Part shown: positions 44,294 through 52,820 of the stretch, one piece after another
Layout: each line of letters starts with the position of its first letter
Numbering within the stretch: the first letter of the stretch is position 1
Source: Pyrinomonadaceae bacterium MAG19_C2-C3
Lineage (GTDB): Bacteria; Acidobacteriota; Blastocatellia; Pyrinomonadales; Pyrinomonadaceae
Length of the DNA stretch: 64,000 nucleotides
Reading direction: 5' to 3'
NCBI GenBank assembly: GCA_024330265.1
Contig: JANDLT010000004.1
Coordinates: 62,001 to 126,000, forward strand
Notes under the pieces: generated by a model
Database searches by the model: none
Seen by the model: the letters and a program-made list of their open reading frames with translations, nothing else
Told to the model about the DNA's origin: nothing
Made by a program: the position numbers and the translations under genes

Positions 44294-46848
44294 TTTATAA
44301 GTTTCGCTTTGACCTTCAAACTTCGTCTCAACAAGTCCGATGCTTCGAGAATCTTGCGCTCAAGGTCAATGTCAATCGCGAGCCTTTCGAGAAAATCATC
44401 AATGACGGTAAGGGCTTTATCGGAAGTTTGATTGCCGATAAAAGAGGCGAGCCAGTTGTTGATGAAAAAGATTTTGCGTGTGCGTTTGAAGTGCGGGAGA
44501 CGCTCTAACGCGAGCGGTAAAAACTCTAACGTCAGATGCGCGTGGCGCGGTGAATTGAACCACGTCAGACTCGCTTCAATCCAACTTTCGGGAATGCGCG
44601 GCGCGTCTTCGATATAGGCGGCGAAGTAAGTCTGCTTCGCATCCATTCGCGCGGCACAGGCGGCGAAGGCATAACGCTTCGCCTCATCGCTTCCGTCGCG
44701 TGCCGTTTGAGTTTCGAGCAGACGCGCGCCGTCCTCATCGTCGAGTGCGAACAGGGCGGCGATGACAGCGAAAGAGTCGCGCGATTGAAGTTCGATTGTT
44801 GGTGCTTGGTCGGAAACAAGTCCTTTAAGAAACAGACGTGAATCATCGGTGATTGCGATGGCAAGCAAGGCACGCAGGTAAATCAAGCGCAAGGCGTGCG
44901 TGGTGTGAGTGATTTGACCGCGCATGAAAGTTTCCAAGAGCGACGAAATTCCACGTTGTCCGCCCTCATCGAGAAAGCGGTTGAAGGCAATCGTCGTCCA
45001 CTGAAGCACAATCTGAATTGTGATTTCGTCTTCCTCACGGGGAAGAAAGCGCATCACCGTGTTGATAAAATCAACGGGCGCGCATTCGCCTTCGACGACC
45101 GAATCCCACAGCGCACCCCACAGCAGAGCGCGCCGAAAATCGTCACTAACCGCATCAAGATGTTCGTGCAAAAATCTTTGACTCGCCGCGTCAAGCAGGA
45201 AACGCCCGTATCCGTAATCGCCGTGATTGGCGAAGATGAACGCGGCTGGCGAAGCGGGTTGTTTGATGTCAATGGTGTGGGTTGAAGCTTCGGCTATCAC
45301 CGGAACGATTGAATCCACCTCGCCCAGAGTCGCAACCAAAACATCGAAGCGCATCATCCACGGCGCGCCTTTATCGAGCGCGTCGTCCTGTGTGATACGG
45401 ATGAATGAAGCGTTTTCATCGTTCACTTCAACACGCACGCGCGGCATCCCGCGACGATGAATCCAATCATCCGCCCAACGCTCAAGCGTGCGCCCGGATG
45501 CGTCTTCAAACGCAAGCACGAGGTCGTGCCAATCGGCGGCTTCGTAGGCATGGCGCGTGAGATAGAGTTGAACGCCCCGCCGGAAAGTTTCGCTCCCAAG
45601 CAACATTTCGAGTGAACGCAACACGGAAGGGGCTTTGCGATACACGATGTTGCCGTAAGCGGATTTAGCGTCGGCAAGATTTGGAATAATTTGATGAAGC
45701 GCGGTCGTCCCGTCCGTCGCGTCCGTCTGATACGCGAGAGTCTTAGCGCGCAGATAGAAATACTTCCACGTCGCGTCCGCCAGCGAAGGCAAAATTACCT
45801 CGATGGCTTTGTATGACATCAAGGTTGCGAAGCCTTCTTTGAGCCATAAATCATCGAACCAACGCATCGTCACCAAATCGCCGAACCACTGATGCGCGGC
45901 TTCATGGGCGATGAGTTCGGCGCGGGCGAAGATGTCGGAGCGGGTCGCGGCGGTCGGGAAAATAACCGCTTCTTCGCGCAGAAAAGTCGCGCCCGCGTGT
46001 TCCATTCCGCCATAAGGAAATTCGGGCAGAATCACGAGGTCATATTTGCTAAACGGAAACGCGCAATCGGTATATTCGGCAAAGAAAGCGCAGGCTTCAC
46101 GACTCAAGCGCAAGACTTCCGCGACGTGTTCTTCCGCGATGCGCGCGGCTTGTGAGCGTCGCACGTAAAGCCGCGTTTCAAGCGGCGATGCCGCGTCGTG
46201 AAACTCCGCGAACTCGCCCGCCGCGAATGCGAAAAGATAAGTGGAGATTGGCGCGGTCGCCTCAAAGCACCAACGCTTATTTGAACGTGCTTCGATGATT
46301 TCATCTGACACAAATTCAGGCTTGGAATTTGAGACGACGTGCCACGCGGCGGGAGCGACGATTTCAAGCGTGAAGCAGGCTTTTAAGTCAGGTTGGTCCA
46401 AGCACGGAAACGCCGTACTCGCGTCGCACGGCACGAACAACGTATAAACATAATTGGAGTCGGTCGCGCCGTCGTGGTAGCGGGTGAGCGCGTTGCCCGC
46501 CGGATTGATGGGCGAAGTGAAAGCGATTTTGATGACGTTTGCGCCCGTTTTAAGTTGAACCTGTGAAATGAAAATGTGGTCGGCTTCGACTCGCCAATTC
46601 GCGCTGTGTTCATCGTTGATTGAGATGGCTTCGACTTGATTAAGATGTGGATTCGTCGAAGCCGCGCGCCAGTCAAGTACGATGTCAACAGGTCTCGCAA
46701 GTGTCACGCTAATCTCAATCGTGCCTTGTAAATGTGTGGCTTCGAGGGTCAGCGTCAGGCACAAATGATAACGAACATCGCGGTAGTTCCTCGCGCGCCA
46801 CTGTGCGAGTTCGTGGCTGACGCCGTTGGTTAAAATGGGAGTCGTCAT
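44230..46848 (-). CDS. M1 family aminopeptidase
   Basis: 872 residues; removes N-terminal residues from peptides with a zinc-water mechanism. N-terminal beta-saddle domain, then the thermolysin-like domain: exopeptidase motif YGGMEHAG (about 279-286, a variant of GAMEN), zinc site HEAAHQWFGDL (His 315, His 319) with the third ligand Glu 338 in WLKEGFATLMSY. The C-terminal ERAP1-like helical domain follows. No signal peptide, so cytoplasmic. The final residues from about INSPYAGHDFQPDSSSFPRSGI are encoded by the repeat element 43998-44293: the native stop has been displaced by the insertion. Confidence 0.93.
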   Translation of the reverse strand: MTTPILTNGVSHELAQWRARNYRDVRYHLCLTLTLEATHLQGTIEISVTLARPVDIVLDWRAASTNPHLNQVEAISINDEHSANWRVEADHIFISQVQLKTGANVIKIAFTSPINPAGNALTRYHDGATDSNYVYTLFVPCDASTAFPCLDQPDLKACFTLEIVAPAAWHVVSNSKPEFVSDEIIEARSNKRWCFEATAPISTYLFAFAAGEFAEFHDAASPLETRLYVRRSQAARIAEEHVAEVLRLSREACAFFAEYTDCAFPFSKYDLVILPEFPYGGMEHAGATFLREEAVIFPTAATRSDIFARAELIAHEAAHQWFGDLVTMRWFDDLWLKEGFATLMSYKAIEVILPSLADATWKYFYLRAKTLAYQTDATDGTTALHQIIPNLADAKSAYGNIVYRKAPSVLRSLEMLLGSETFRRGVQLYLTRHAYEAADWHDLVLAFEDASGRTLERWADDWIHRRGMPRVRVEVNDENASFIRITQDDALDKGAPWMMRFDVLVATLGEVDSIVPVIAEASTHTIDIKQPASPAAFIFANHGDYGYGRFLLDAASQRFLHEHLDAVSDDFRRALLWGALWDSVVEGECAPVDFINTVMRFLPREEDEITIQIVLQWTTIAFNRFLDEGGQRGISSLLETFMRGQITHTTHALRLIYLRALLAIAITDDSRLFLKGLVSDQAPTIELQSRDSFAVIAALFALDDEDGARLLETQTARDGSDEAKRYAFAACAARMDAKQTYFAAYIEDAPRIPESWIEASLTWFNSPRHAHLTLEFLPLALERLPHFKRTRKIFFINNWLASFIGNQTSDKALTVIDDFLERLAIDIDLERKILEASDLLRRSLKVKAKLINSPYAGHDFQPDSSSFPRSGI

Positions 46849-46899
46849 AGCGTTTTAAGGGCGATTCGAGGTTTTTTGTTCAGGGTTCAAAGTTATAAC

Positions 46900-47112
46900 C
46901 TCACCTTACGCGACAGAGGAAGTTTCGCGGCTCTGCCGCCTGATGTGCGGTGAGTCTATGACTCACCGCGAGACCATTCCCAAGTTCTTCGAGGCTACGC
47001 CTCGAACGCGAGCGGCGTAGCCGCCATAGCTTTCTACGGGCGAATCGGAAAGGCATAGCCTTTCCGCACATCAGGCGGCAGAGCCGCAAAATACTTATAC
47101 CGCGTAAGTGAG
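46900..47112. repeat. MITE-like element 6 (CTCACC family, cargo type II)
   Basis: 213 bp from CTCACCTTACGCG to CGCGTAAGTGAG (one base lost in the right end). The interior is the same as elements 2 and 3. The flanks TTATAAC and CCACTAC do not match, so the duplication has decayed or one edge was rearranged. It fills most of the gap between the aminopeptidase and pxpB starts and may carry or disturb their promoters. Confidence 0.8.
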
Positions 47113-47130
47113 CCACTACTCAGCGAAGTT

Positions 47131-48009
47131 ATGAAACCGGAAATCGAAGTTTGTGAGCCGGAAATTTACCCGCTCGGTGAAACGGCGGTTATCGTCCGCT
47201 TTGCGCGAAGCATGAACGATGAAGCACACGATAAAGTGAAAGCATTGGATGATTACTTCAAAGGTCGTGATGCGGTCGGCATCGTCGAATGCGTCGCTTC
47301 GTTTGCGAGTCTCGCGGTAGTGTACGACTTAGCCGCGACGCAAAACCACTTGATGCAAACGAAGTCGAGTCTCACGCCGTTCGATTACATCGCGGGTTTG
47401 ATTAAGCGCGGACTCGAAAATTCGGCATCGTTTGAAATGGAAGCGAGCCGCGAAATCGTCATCCCCGTCTGTTACGGCGGCGAACACGGGCAAGACCTCG
47501 AAGCCGTCGCACGCCACTGCCGGATGTCACCTGATGAAGTCGTGAAGCTTCACGCAGGCGGGACGTATCGAATGCTCTTTAACGGCTTCGCGCCGGGCTT
47601 CGCGTATCTCGCCGGACTCGACAAACGACTGACGACTCCGCGTCGGGATGCGCCGCGTGGGCGTGTTCCAAAAGGGTCAATCGGAATTGGCAACACGCAG
47701 ACGGGCGTTTATTCATTCGCCACACCGGGCGGTTGGAATCTCATCGGACGCACGCCGCGCACGTTGTTCGACATGATGCGCACGCCACCGTCTTTGTTGC
47801 GTTCCGGCGATACGGTTCGGTTTCAAATCGTATCGCATGAGGAATTTGAGACATACATTAGACCTAATGCAAAAGTAGAAATTCGTTTGTTTAGAGGCGG
47901 GCTTCCGCCCGCCGTGGCACGGTTAAATTCAGCGACCGACGGCGGGCGGAAGCCCGCCTCTAAACAGGTTGATGATTTTTGCAAGAGGTCTATTGTTATG
48001 TGTTTATGA
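47131..48009 (+). CDS. pxpB: 5-Oxoprolinase subunit PxpB (KipI-like) with repeat-derived tail
   Basis: 292 residues against about 230-245 for the family. The PxpB core is clear: YPLGETAVIVRFA, YDYIAGL-type linker, EIVIPVCYGGEHGQDLEAVARHCRMSPDEVVKLHAGGTYRMLFNGFAPGFAYLAGLD, PRVPKGSIGIGNTQTGVYSFATPGGWNLIGRTP. With PxpA and PxpC it cleaves 5-oxoproline to glutamate. After about residue 250 the reading frame enters a 79-base palindrome (47888-47966), giving a non-native Arg/Gly/Pro tail. pxpC and pxpA are absent next to it, so the complex is either encoded elsewhere or broken. Confidence 0.88.
   Translation: MKPEIEVCEPEIYPLGETAVIVRFARSMNDEAHDKVKALDDYFKGRDAVGIVECVASFASLAVVYDLAATQNHLMQTKSSLTPFDYIAGLIKRGLENSASFEMEASREIVIPVCYGGEHGQDLEAVARHCRMSPDEVVKLHAGGTYRMLFNGFAPGFAYLAGLDKRLTTPRRDAPRGRVPKGSIGIGNTQTGVYSFATPGGWNLIGRTPRTLFDMMRTPPSLLRSGDTVRFQIVSHEEFETYIRPNAKVEIRLFRGGLPPAVARLNSATDGGRKPASKQVDDFCKRSIVMCL
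47888..47966. repeat. Palindrome inserted in the 3' end of pxpB
   Basis: 28-bp arms 47888-47915 and 47939-47966 (TGTTTAGAGGCGGGCTTCCG core) around 23 bases. Related to the inner palindrome at 35710-35769 (TTTGGAGGCGGGC.../...GCCCGCCTCCAAA). It lies wholly within the open reading frame of pxpB. Confidence 0.88.
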
Positions 48010-48018
48010 CGACTTCGC

Positions 48019-49824
48019 TTATCGCGGTGCGCCTCTGAAATCGCGGTTCGGCGTGTTGCCGAATGTGCCGCCCGCTGGCGTGGTGGTGTGTGTTCCGGCA
48101 AAGCGTAAGGCGGTGCGTGCGCCGCCCGTCGCCGCCGATGCGGGGAAGCGTATTAGGCGCGTCGCCGTCGTACCGGGCGCGAGTTTGCCGTAGGATTGCG
48201 GCAAGCTGATTGCCGACGTAGTGCCGAGTCGCGCGATCGTCAATCGAACATTATTGGCGACGCTCGTGCCGGTGTTAGTGATGGTGACGAAGGTCATGTA
48301 TTCACCCGTCGCCACATCGCGCGTCAAACGCTTGGCGGTGATTTTGAATTGCTGGTTAAGCACGTCTTCGCCGTCAGGCAAGCTGTCGCCGTTGAGGTCT
48401 ATAAACCAACCTATGTCGCGCATAAACGGTAAGGTTAAATCGTTCGGCGGAGTGAGTTGATGAGTCAGGTCGTCGTTGATGCTCGGCTCCATTAGTTGGT
48501 TTGGCATTGCGCTCGTATCCCAGTGCGAAACGCTCGAACCGGGTTGCACGGGGTCGGGCGTGAACAGAAACGCGCGGGCTTGCGCGTCCGCTCCGGCATA
48601 GATGTTCGGGTCAACGCCGAGTGTGCCGTTGACGACGTTGCCGCCGAGTTGACCTTTAATCGCATTGCCGTCAACGAGGGCGATTCTGACGGCGGGAATC
48701 GTGATTGTCGCGTCATCGCCGCCAAGTCCGGGTGGCGGGTTTTCCGCGACGTTATCAACGATGATGACGCCGACTGCTCCGGCATTCTGTGCGTTTTTGA
48801 CTTTGACGGTGAAGTTGCAATTACCCCGGTCAATCAACGCGATGTTGCCGTTAATCTCCGCGCCGTTAATCACCGGAGCGCAAACATCGGTCGGCGTGGC
48901 GTCGCCGTCACTTGCCGCGACGATGTTGGCGGTGACGCCCGGCGTGGTGAGTTGCGCTCCGAATTGGGCTGTGCCGACGGCGTAGATTTTGGCGACGCTT
49001 GACGGAGCGTTGATGGTCAGAAGCGGTGTGCCGAGACGCAGCACGCCGGGCAGGGCTGATGTCACGTTGCGCCCGTTCCAGATGAGACGCCGGGTGTTGA
49101 AAGCCGATGCGCGGCGTTCCTCATTCGTCATGTCAATCCAGAGTTTGCCCGTCGTCGTGTCAAACGTGTAATGGGAAAAGATGTCGCCTGTGCTGACGCC
49201 GGTCGAGGAATCAACAAAACTTGAGAACCCCAGCCCGTGAGCGAATTCGTGAAGCGCGACGACAACGAGGTTGGTTTGATTCGGTGATTGATTCGTGTCA
49301 AGCCCGTAATACCAACTGGAATTGGCGAGACAGTTCGCCGTGCCGAGACTGCTATTGAAGCGGGCGTTGATGTCGGCATTACCGGGACTCAAATCGCGTC
49401 CCGCGCGTTTGTCGGCAAGCGCGCTGTGATACGAGGTGTCGCCGTACTCCGTGCCGGGAAAATTACGAAACGAGCGCGCCGCACCAGCCGAGCCAAGTAC
49501 CCCGCTGTTTGCCGTACAACTCAGCGGGTCGAAGTTGGCGTTGATTCTGATTTCAGCAACGCTATCGAGCGTCGCACCCCAGATGTCGGCGGCGAATTGA
49601 AAAGCGATGAGACGTTGCTGACCGATGGTCGTGCCGGAATTATTGCCGACGGGTTGCGCGGGCGTCGGGTCGTTGAAACCTTCGTTCGCCGCGTCAGCAT
49701 TGATGACGACGATGCGCGCGGCGGCGTGTGCTTCGGTAACGGGCATGGACAATAAGCAGACGAAAGCCAGCCGGATGAAAAGCGATTTAGGAATGGAATT
49801 TCTGTTCGTAAATTTTGCGTTCAT
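48019..49824 (-). CDS. Secreted metalloprotease-like protein with PA domain
   Basis: 601 residues. Signal peptide ending AHAAA. The N-terminal domain contains the zinc motif HEFAHGLGFSSFVD (HExxHxxGxxF) and a terminal MEPSINDDLTHQLTPPNDLTLPFMRDIGW, the metzincin-like arrangement seen in bacterial 'PA domain' proteases. A protease-associated domain is inserted (CAPVINGAEINGNIALIDRGNCNFTVKVKNAQNAGAVGVIIVDN). The last 110 residues form a DUF11/CARDB-like beta domain (FVTITNTGTSVANNVRLTI). Exported, probably degrading extracellular protein. Ends 10 bases from the pxpB stop, convergent. Confidence 0.88.
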   Translation of the reverse strand: MNAKFTNRNSIPKSLFIRLAFVCLLSMPVTEAHAAARIVVINADAANEGFNDPTPAQPVGNNSGTTIGQQRLIAFQFAADIWGATLDSVAEIRINANFDPLSCTANSGVLGSAGAARSFRNFPGTEYGDTSYHSALADKRAGRDLSPGNADINARFNSSLGTANCLANSSWYYGLDTNQSPNQTNLVVVALHEFAHGLGFSSFVDSSTGVSTGDIFSHYTFDTTTGKLWIDMTNEERRASAFNTRRLIWNGRNVTSALPGVLRLGTPLLTINAPSSVAKIYAVGTAQFGAQLTTPGVTANIVAASDGDATPTDVCAPVINGAEINGNIALIDRGNCNFTVKVKNAQNAGAVGVIIVDNVAENPPPGLGGDDATITIPAVRIALVDGNAIKGQLGGNVVNGTLGVDPNIYAGADAQARAFLFTPDPVQPGSSVSHWDTSAMPNQLMEPSINDDLTHQLTPPNDLTLPFMRDIGWFIDLNGDSLPDGEDVLNQQFKITAKRLTRDVATGEYMTFVTITNTGTSVANNVRLTIARLGTTSAISLPQSYGKLAPGTTATRLIRFPASAATGGARTALRFAGTHTTTPAGGTFGNTPNRDFRGAPR

Positions 49825-49903
49825 AGATTTTGCAAGGAGCGGTTAAAGCGTGATAGTGCGGCAACTGACAAAGATGCCTGCCAACCGTGCGGGTTTCAAA
49901 AAT

Positions 49904-50413
49904 TTAGTTGCGTGTCGGGCGTGTGCTTCGTGTTTTAGTCACGGGCTTCGATGTGGGTGGCGGCGTTTGCGCGGCGGGTGGGATGACGGCGGGAGCGGTG
50001 TCTTTCGTGGCGGGGTCGAGTTTGAAGCCGAAGAAATCGGCGGCGGATTCCGGCGTCGTGACGCATTCGGTTTCGACTTTGCCGTCGGTCGTGGTACGCG
50101 CAAGCATCAAGTTCATAAAGCGTCCTTGCAAATCCGTTTCTTCTGTACCGTCGGCGTGCTTGTGAACGGTGAGACCTTCGGTTGAACGGTTAAGCAAGTT
50201 CTTCATACCTTCAGCCAGAATCTTGGCTTCTTCGGCGGTCGGCGCAACGAGTCTTCCGGTTTGGCGATTGACCTTGACTTGTTGCCCATTGACGGTTGTG
50301 GTCACGGTGTCGTTTGCGTTTTCCTCCGGCGGTTGTACGCTGACGGTTTGCGCGGAAGCTGTCGCGGCACACAGCACGGCACACAGCATCAAGCTTTGAA
50401 TGCGGAACTTCAT
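49904..50413 (-). CDS. Small secreted protein of the NGQQVKVNxQTG type
   Basis: 169 residues with a signal peptide (ATASAQ). The core VNGQQVKVNRQTGRLVAPTAEEAKILAEGMKNLLNRSTEGLTVHKHADGTEETDLQGRFMNLMLARTTTDGKVETECVTTPESAADFFG matches my memory of the 'post-PEP-CTERM-1' family, which often lies next to secreted metalloproteases as it does here (same strand, 79 bases upstream of the protease start). A Pro/Thr tail follows. Function unknown; co-occurrence suggests it modulates or is processed by the protease (inference). Confidence 0.8.
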   Translation of the reverse strand: MKFRIQSLMLCAVLCAATASAQTVSVQPPEENANDTVTTTVNGQQVKVNRQTGRLVAPTAEEAKILAEGMKNLLNRSTEGLTVHKHADGTEETDLQGRFMNLMLARTTTDGKVETECVTTPESAADFFGFKLDPATKDTAPAVIPPAAQTPPPTSKPVTKTRSTRPTRN

Positions 50414-50568
50414 CGGGGTTAGCCTTTCTGTATTTCTGGACGATGGACTTTAACGGATTTGATTGAGGGCGAAACTAACGGTGGTTCAGATGAACCACGC
50501 GGGCGATGCGATGCACGCCGGACATCTGGAATTTAACAAGCCACGCGCGAAAGTCAAAGCGAAAAAGC

Positions 50569-51597
50569 TTAAACGGATGCGGGCAAAACACTCCATGCGA
50601 CGCGCTCAATCAAGCGTTCCGGTGGTGTCGAGATAAGGCGCGCGTCGAGTTTCAAACTACGTTCGACGCGCGACGATGCGTTGTGAAGTCGAAGCGAGAC
50701 GCTCCAATTATTATCAAGCGTGATGACGGCGGTGTTGTGCGAATCTTTTTTGAACGCGGCGGAGATGATGCGCGACGGAACGGGTAAGCGTTTGATGAGC
50801 GTTGACGGTTGTTTCGTTACAAAGTTGTAACCGAGCGTGTGCGCGAAGGAATAGGTTTGCAGTTCGGTGGTTTCAGTCGCGGCATGGGCGATGACTTTAT
50901 AAAAATCTTGCCGCCCGACGAGAAAGCGAATCAGCTTGGCGGGCATATCTTTATCGAGTCGAGCCTGCGCGAGAAGTTCCGCGATAAGGGCTTCGATAAT
51001 CGGGCGATAGTATCGCGTCTGTTTATCTTCATCGCTAAGTCCGAGTGAATCCCAGTGCGCTCCGGTCGCGGCGAAGCGTTCGAGTTCATCGAACACAGGT
51101 TTAATGCGGGCGAAATACTGCGGACTCGCGGGACGATTAAACCACGCTTTAGCGAAATCGGATTGACCCGCGAGGCGCGGATGTTTGACGGCATCGTTGT
51201 TGGTTTTAACGAGAATGCCGCACTCCCAAGAACTCGCATTATTGGGAGTGATGTGGCGGGCGACGACATCACGCACGTCACCGACGATGCCTTGCGCGTC
51301 GGTTTGCATCGCCACCTGATACGCACCGGGAAGCGGAAGGCGAAACATAGGTTCGTACTTTTGTAAAAGCGTAATCGCGGTGGCGGCGGCGCGCATGTAG
51401 CTTTGACGGGCGAGCGGCTTTAAGCCGTCGAAGCGGCGCGCGGCGGTGCGACTCGCGGGACTCGACATAATCTCCGCCGATGTTTTCGGAGCGTGGTTTA
51501 ATGCTTCGACGACGGCGCGGGCGCACGCATACTCGAACGCTTTGCCGTTCGCCGATTCATTATCGAGTGCGAGATTATAAAACGCGGCGTGGTTCAT
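50569..51597 (-). CDS. HaeIII-family type II restriction endonuclease
   Basis: 342 residues from ATG 51597 (TTG 51642 is an alternative). It matches the RE_HaeIII family as I remember it along its whole length: NGKAFEYACARAVVEAL, DAQGIVGDVRDVV, WECGILVKTNNDAVKHPRLAGQSDFAKAWFN, FLVGRQDFYKVIAH and the C-terminal SVSLRLHNASSRVERSLKLDARLIS. Family members cut GGCC. Candidate catalytic acids and lysine lie in GDVRD and WECGILVK. No DNA methyltransferase is encoded in the window. It follows the cyclic-phosphate receiver gene by 46 bases, likely one transcript. I found no GGCC anywhere in the window. Confidence 0.87.
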   Translation of the reverse strand: MNHAAFYNLALDNESANGKAFEYACARAVVEALNHAPKTSAEIMSSPASRTAARRFDGLKPLARQSYMRAAATAITLLQKYEPMFRLPLPGAYQVAMQTDAQGIVGDVRDVVARHITPNNASSWECGILVKTNNDAVKHPRLAGQSDFAKAWFNRPASPQYFARIKPVFDELERFAATGAHWDSLGLSDEDKQTRYYRPIIEALIAELLAQARLDKDMPAKLIRFLVGRQDFYKVIAHAATETTELQTYSFAHTLGYNFVTKQPSTLIKRLPVPSRIISAAFKKDSHNTAVITLDNNWSVSLRLHNASSRVERSLKLDARLISTPPERLIERVAWSVLPASV

Positions 51598-51643
51598 CTT
51601 TATGTCGTCACAGGCGCAATTCAGCGTGCGTGTGAAAGTCAAA

Positions 51644-52099
51644 TCAAAGGTGCGCCATGATGTTGGCTTTTTGCGTTAGTAACGGAAAAGGAACGTAGTC
51701 GGCATGGCGTCCGCCGCGTCGCAAACAGTTGACCATACGCATCGCGCCGTCGGCATTGCGCGTGTGAACGGTGATGTTTGAAGCGGCTTGGTAGTTCGGA
51801 TTTTCGGCAAGCCACACGGCGATGGCGTAACCCGTGTGTTCGTCGTCGTGTTCTGCGGCGTGGTAATGCTCCGGCAGTAAATCGTGATCAAGAAACAGGG
51901 CGTCGTAGGAAGCCGACTTGAGCAGTTCGAGTGCCTCGCCGACCGTTTCCGCGATGTCAACATGGTCTTTAGCGAAACGCTGTTTGAACCACTCGTGGCG
52001 GCGCACGTCGTCATCAAGCAGGAAAATGTAATAAGGGTCGCGCGGAACTTCGGGCATACCGAAGCCGAGTTTGAACATCAACGAACGAAAGAAACTCAT
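51644..52099 (-). CDS. Cyclic-phosphate processing receiver-domain protein
   Basis: 151 residues. Receiver-like fold with an acidic pocket YIFLLDDDVRRHEWF and a phospho-site-like LFLDHDLL, continued by GYAIAVWLAEN and ITVHTRNADGAMRMVNCLRR. This His/Arg-containing variant corresponds to the cREC family proposed to act on cyclic phosphates in RNA or nucleotide signalling rather than as a two-component regulator. It is immediately upstream of the HaeIII-like gene on the same strand, so the pair may be co-expressed; a regulatory or RNA-repair role in restriction is only an inference. Confidence 0.82.
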   Translation of the reverse strand: MSFFRSLMFKLGFGMPEVPRDPYYIFLLDDDVRRHEWFKQRFAKDHVDIAETVGEALELLKSASYDALFLDHDLLPEHYHAAEHDDEHTGYAIAVWLAENPNYQAASNITVHTRNADGAMRMVNCLRRGGRHADYVPFPLLTQKANIMAHL

Positions 52100-52334
52100 G
52101 AGTCTTAAACGATAAGGGCGCGAGGCGACAAGTCAAAATAAAGGAGCAAAAACGATTATTGATTTATGCGGTCAAACAAATATAACATGAGAGTATATCG
52201 AGTCACCGTCCTCAACTTTTATAAGTCCGGTTAAGAAATTTTCGGTTTAACTCTCTCTTGCCGCCGAAGGTAAGTATATACGTTTGTCGTTTCAGGCTTG
52301 ATGCGGCGGAGTTTGTAGTCTGACAAAACCAATT

Positions 52335-52499
52335 ATGAAGTGTCCTTACTGCGATAGACCCTTGCGACGGTTTGGCACGCGATGCCGCGCTTGTCGGCGT
52401 TATGTACTGCGTTGGTATCACATTCTGGTGCTTATAATACTGGCGATTGCGGCGTGCGGTTTAATCCTCGAACTAATGGTTAAAATGTTCGGAGTTTAA
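52335..52499 (+). CDS. 54-residue zinc-ribbon membrane protein
   Basis: Starts MKCPYCDRPL and continues RRFGTRCRACRRYVLRWY: two C-x2-C pairs 11 residues apart (CPYC, CRAC), a typical zinc ribbon. A single membrane helix follows (HILVLIILAIAACGLILELM), then stop TAA at 52497. Codon use and the intact zinc knuckles argue for a real gene. The ribosome site is weak. It lies between the divergent restriction gene pair and the helicase loader; no function is assigned. Confidence 0.7.
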   Translation: MKCPYCDRPLRRFGTRCRACRRYVLRWYHILVLIILAIAACGLILELMVKMFGV

Positions 52500-52501
52500 A
52501 A

Positions 52502-52576
52502 CTTATCCACGAAACAACACCGGATTTCTTTGAGTGTTCTTACTTCATGATGTTTAGTGTGATTCGCAGATAAAAG
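52502..52576. repeat. Decayed TTATCCACGAA-type repeat
   Basis: TTATCCACGAAACAACAC on the left and GTTTAGTGTGATTCGCAGAT on the right resemble the arms of the repeat at 8686-8775, with several mismatches. Confidence 0.4.
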
Positions 52577-52820
52577 CTTTTTGTCTTACATCGCGCCTCA
52601 CGTTTTTAAGGCTCGATGTCAATCAAAACCCTGCCTGCGCGCGAAATGTACGAAAGCGATTGCAAATCATTTTTCGGGTGCTATAATCCCCGTCGCTTTC
52701 AAGTTTGCAAGTGAATATTTCACTTTCCGCCGGAGTAATCCGCTGGAATAAGCGGTACTGAAACACTCGCTTGATTCAAATGTTTTGCCTATCCGATTTC
52801 GGTTCTTAAACCTAACTTTC

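Noticed and set aside
46900-47112. 7-bp duplication at element 6
   Set aside because: The flanks TTATAAC and CCACTAC do not match, so no duplication is claimed for this copy.
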